Program-made: the position numbers and the translations under genes | The notes under the pieces: model-generated | Databases searched by the model: none | The model's input: only the letters and a program-made list of their open reading frames with translations | What the model was told of the DNA's origin: nothing | Source: Puniceicoccales bacterium | GTDB lineage: Bacteria; Verrucomicrobiota; Verrucomicrobiia; Opitutales; JAIRKQ01 | Direction of reading: 5' to 3' | DNA: 7,310 nucleotides | Assembly (NCBI GenBank): GCA_031273725.1 | Contig: JAISRG010000069.1 | Location: forward strand, 1-7,310 | Shown: positions 5,393-7,310 of the stretch, piece after piece | Layout: each line of letters opens with the position of its first letter | How positions within the stretch are numbered: the first letter of the stretch is position 1

Positions 5393-6256
5393 ATGTCATT
5401 AAAAGGTTTATATACGGCACTTGTTACCCCCTTTCTGAACGAAGCAGTTGAATTTGGGGATTTTAAAAATTTAATTAAACAACAGGCTGATGGCGGTGTT
5501 GACGGAATAATTGTCGCAGGAACAACTGGGGAATCTCCAGTACTCGCGCAGGAAGAATTTGTTGCCCTTGTCGAAACGGCAAAGGCGGAAGCTGGGCAGA
5601 TGAATGTATTCGTTGGTGTTGGTTCATGTGATACAAAGAAGGCCGTCGAAAAAACAAAAATCGCCCATGGCCTGGGAGCTGATGGGTTTTTAGTCGTCAC
5701 TCCCTATTATAACAAGCCCACCCAATCGGGATTGGTCGAATATTATGGCAAAATTGCCGACTCCACGGATAAACCGATAATATTGTACTCGGTCCCTTCG
5801 CGAACGGGAGTAGAAATAGCCATTGATACCATCACCAAATTGCGTGAAAAATATTCCCATATAGTTGCCATAAAAGAGGCATCGGAGAGCTGTTCCCGGG
5901 TAGAAGCAATGGTTAAAAATTTTGGCAAAGATTTGGTAGTATTTAGTGGCAATGATTCGATGACATTGCCATTCATGTCATTGGGAGCAGTAGGAGTCGT
6001 CAGTGTCATGTCGAACATTGCCGCACGGGAAATGGCCAGTTTGGTCAAACTAGCAAGCGACGGAAATTTTCGTGGAGCATTGAAAGAATATCAAGTGTTG
6101 ATGCCCATAATGAGCAAACTATTTATCGAAACAAATCCGCTACCCATCAAATTTTTGTTGAAGTCTAAGAATATTATTTCATCGGCAGAATGCCGTTCGC
6201 CGCTTGGGAAATTGAGTGAAAAGTCAATGGCGGAACTGGCGAATTTGGTGGCATAA
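5393..6256 (+). CDS. dapA: 4-hydroxy-tetrahydrodipicolinate synthase
   Basis: DapA condenses pyruvate with aspartate semialdehyde, the first committed step to diaminopimelate and lysine, in the cytoplasm. The 287-aa product is a complete (beta/alpha)8 barrel of normal length. The substrate-binding TTGES is at 44-48 (Thr44, Thr45) and 'TPYYNKP' at 103-109. The catalytic Tyr132 is in LYSVPSRTG (131-139), with substrate-binding Arg137. The Schiff-base Lys161 is in AIKEAS (159-164), and the sheet with 'FSGNDSM' is at 184-190. The residue after the catalytic tyrosine is Ser where E. coli has Asn, a mild change. All key residues are present, which favours true DapA over other aldolase-family members such as N-acetylneuraminate lyase. 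AAAGGA (5377-5382) lies ten bases before the ATG. rmuC follows after 26 nt, so the two are probably cotranscribed. dapB is not adjacent. Confidence 0.95.
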   Translation: MSLKGLYTALVTPFLNEAVEFGDFKNLIKQQADGGVDGIIVAGTTGESPVLAQEEFVALVETAKAEAGQMNVFVGVGSCDTKKAVEKTKIAHGLGADGFLVVTPYYNKPTQSGLVEYYGKIADSTDKPIILYSVPSRTGVEIAIDTITKLREKYSHIVAIKEASESCSRVEAMVKNFGKDLVVFSGNDSMTLPFMSLGAVGVVSVMSNIAAREMASLVKLASDGNFRGALKEYQVLMPIMSKLFIETNPLPIKFLLKSKNIISSAECRSPLGKLSEKSMAELANLVA

Positions 6257-6282
6257 CGTTCCCATTTCACTAGAAGGTGGGC

Positions 6283-7310
6283 ATGCTAATCGTTGAAATA
6301 ATTCTCGGAATAACCCTGTTATTTGTTGCCATTGCCTATGCGAGAAAGAACAGTGAAGTAAATGCCATGCGGATGAAATTATCGGAAGCGGAAATTCGTT
6401 TGGCCGTGGCAGATGAAAAAGTTGAGGAACGAGACAATCTTAACCAAAAATGGCGGGAACAATTTGAACAGTTGTCCGCCAAAGCACTCAGGGATAACAA
6501 TGAAGCATTTCTACTGTTGGCGAAAAATTCCTTCAGTGCCTTGACCCATGAGGCTAATAGCGAATTTGGCAATGCGGTAAAACCCATCGAAAGCACACTG
6601 AAACTGTTCGATGAGAAACTCAAACATTTGGAAGATCAAAGGCAATCGGCGTACATCAGTTTGGCAGAACAGTTGAAGCTATCCCGGCAGGCTAGTGCCG
6701 CATTACAGGAAGAAACGAATAACCTATCCAATGCCCTGAGAAAGCCCGATTTTCGTGGGCAGTGGGGAGAGATGCAGCTGAGAAGAACGGTCGAATTGGC
6801 TGGCATGACGGAGCATGTAGATTTTGAAGAGCAGCAACATATCATTTCCCCCGATGGGCAAAGTTTTAGGCCCGATATGGTGATAAATTTACCAAATTCG
6901 AGGACAATTGTCGTCGATGCCAAAGCCCCATTGTCCGGATACTTAGAAGCAATTTCAGCGAAGTCGAAATCTGACCAACGGGTAGCACTGGAAACATTTG
7001 CGGCACAAATAAAACGGCACATAGAAAAATTGAGTTCCAAAAACTATTGGCAGCAGTTCGAAAATTGTCCAGAGCTCGTCATTTTATTTTTGCCCGGAGA
7101 AAGCTTCCTGGGGGATGCCTTTCGAGCCAATGCAGAATTGGTAGAATTCGGGGCAGAAAAACGTGTAATCCTAGCAACTCCAACCTCACTAATAGCTATT
7201 CTGAAGGCCATAGCATACGGGTGGAAGCAGGCATGTCTTGCCAATGAAGCGAAGGAAATTGCCGAGGTGGGAAAAGAAATGTATGCTCGACTGAAAATAT
7301 TTTTCGAACA
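6283..7310 (+). CDS. rmuC: RmuC-family nuclease-like protein, 3' end outside window
   Basis: RmuC proteins are membrane-anchored, nuclease-like factors; in E. coli rmuC affects inverted-repeat-stimulated rearrangements, and family members have been linked to DNA defence and repair. 342 complete codons are present. An N-terminal membrane anchor (2-20) is followed by a coiled-coil, charged region (about 25-150) and then the family core. That core has RGQWGEMQL (158-166), 'RPDMVINLP' (196-204), 'IVVDAKAPL' (209-217), 'LSSKNYW' (250-256), 'ELVILFLPGESF' (264-275) and 'VILATPTSLIAILKAIAYGW' (295-314). Glu163, Asp198 and the D-A-K at 212-214 fit the PD-(D/E)XK-type active site. A strong AGAAGG ribosome binding site (6272-6277) lies five bases before ATG 6283. 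About the last 50-100 residues are expected beyond the window. It sits 26 nt after dapA with no terminator between, and no other repair or defence gene is near. Confidence 0.93.
   Translation, partial: MLIVEIILGITLLFVAIAYARKNSEVNAMRMKLSEAEIRLAVADEKVEERDNLNQKWREQFEQLSAKALRDNNEAFLLLAKNSFSALTHEANSEFGNAVKPIESTLKLFDEKLKHLEDQRQSAYISLAEQLKLSRQASAALQEETNNLSNALRKPDFRGQWGEMQLRRTVELAGMTEHVDFEEQQHIISPDGQSFRPDMVINLPNSRTIVVDAKAPLSGYLEAISAKSKSDQRVALETFAAQIKRHIEKLSSKNYWQQFENCPELVILFLPGESFLGDAFRANAELVEFGAEKRVILATPTSLIAILKAIAYGWKQACLANEAKEIAEVGKEMYARLKIFFE

Noticed and set aside
1..7310. CRISPR arrays, insertion sequences, integrase or attachment sites, toxin-antitoxin pairs
   Set aside because: No regularly spaced repeats, transposase motifs or tRNA-flanked direct repeats were seen, and the intact coding regions are accounted for by other genes.

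Overview
The window looks like chromosomal DNA from an AT-rich Gram-negative bacterium. It has a lipoprotein of a type III secretion system (T3SS), two polytopic inner-membrane transporters, and housekeeping genes (rpoZ, smpB, dapA, rmuC). The short omega subunit starts MRNDYLKAAS and carries NVVSRRVKQLKAGSKPLV and ALKEIIEGKI. From memory this resembles omega subunits of Verrucomicrobiota (Opitutae/Puniceicoccales) more than proteobacterial ones. T3SS genes are known in Verrucomicrobiota and Chlamydiota, so a host-associated PVC-group bacterium is my best guess. It is an inference, not a demonstrated assignment.

Left part, minus strand (1-2737). A T3SS operon starts near 1395 and runs leftwards out of the window. 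A near-consensus promoter (TTGACT-N17-CATAAT, 1402-1430) lies next to a 17-nt near-palindrome (1433-1449). It precedes sctJ (445-1338, the MS-ring lipoprotein) and a probable sctK (1-431, sorting-platform adaptor). The last bases of the window look like an ATGA overlap between sctK and the next gene, probably sctL. Upstream on the same strand is an MFS transporter of unknown substrate (1487-2737).

Middle part, plus strand (2738-3910). A 105-bp divergent spacer with a perfect 15-nt inverted repeat separates the MFS gene from rpoZ-smpB, a tight pair (9-nt gap) encoding RNA polymerase omega and the trans-translation protein SmpB. After smpB comes a 333-bp AT-rich spacer with a possible terminator and no convincing gene. 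I see no ssrA (tmRNA) in it.

Right part, plus strand (3911-7310). A NhaC/YuiF-type Na+/H+ antiporter-family transporter is followed by dapA (4-hydroxy-tetrahydrodipicolinate synthase; lysine and peptidoglycan precursor synthesis) and the 5' part of rmuC (inner-membrane-anchored, nuclease-like protein). dapA and rmuC are 26 nt apart and probably cotranscribed. The 132-bp antiporter-dapA gap holds hairpins and AT repeats and may carry a separate promoter.

I did not find a clearly new multi-gene system. The points most worth a second look are the unusually short SctK-like protein, the promoter and putative operator in front of the T3SS genes, and a nearly identical 17-18-nt sequence at the translation starts of both transporter genes, where the match is in nucleotides and not in reading frame.
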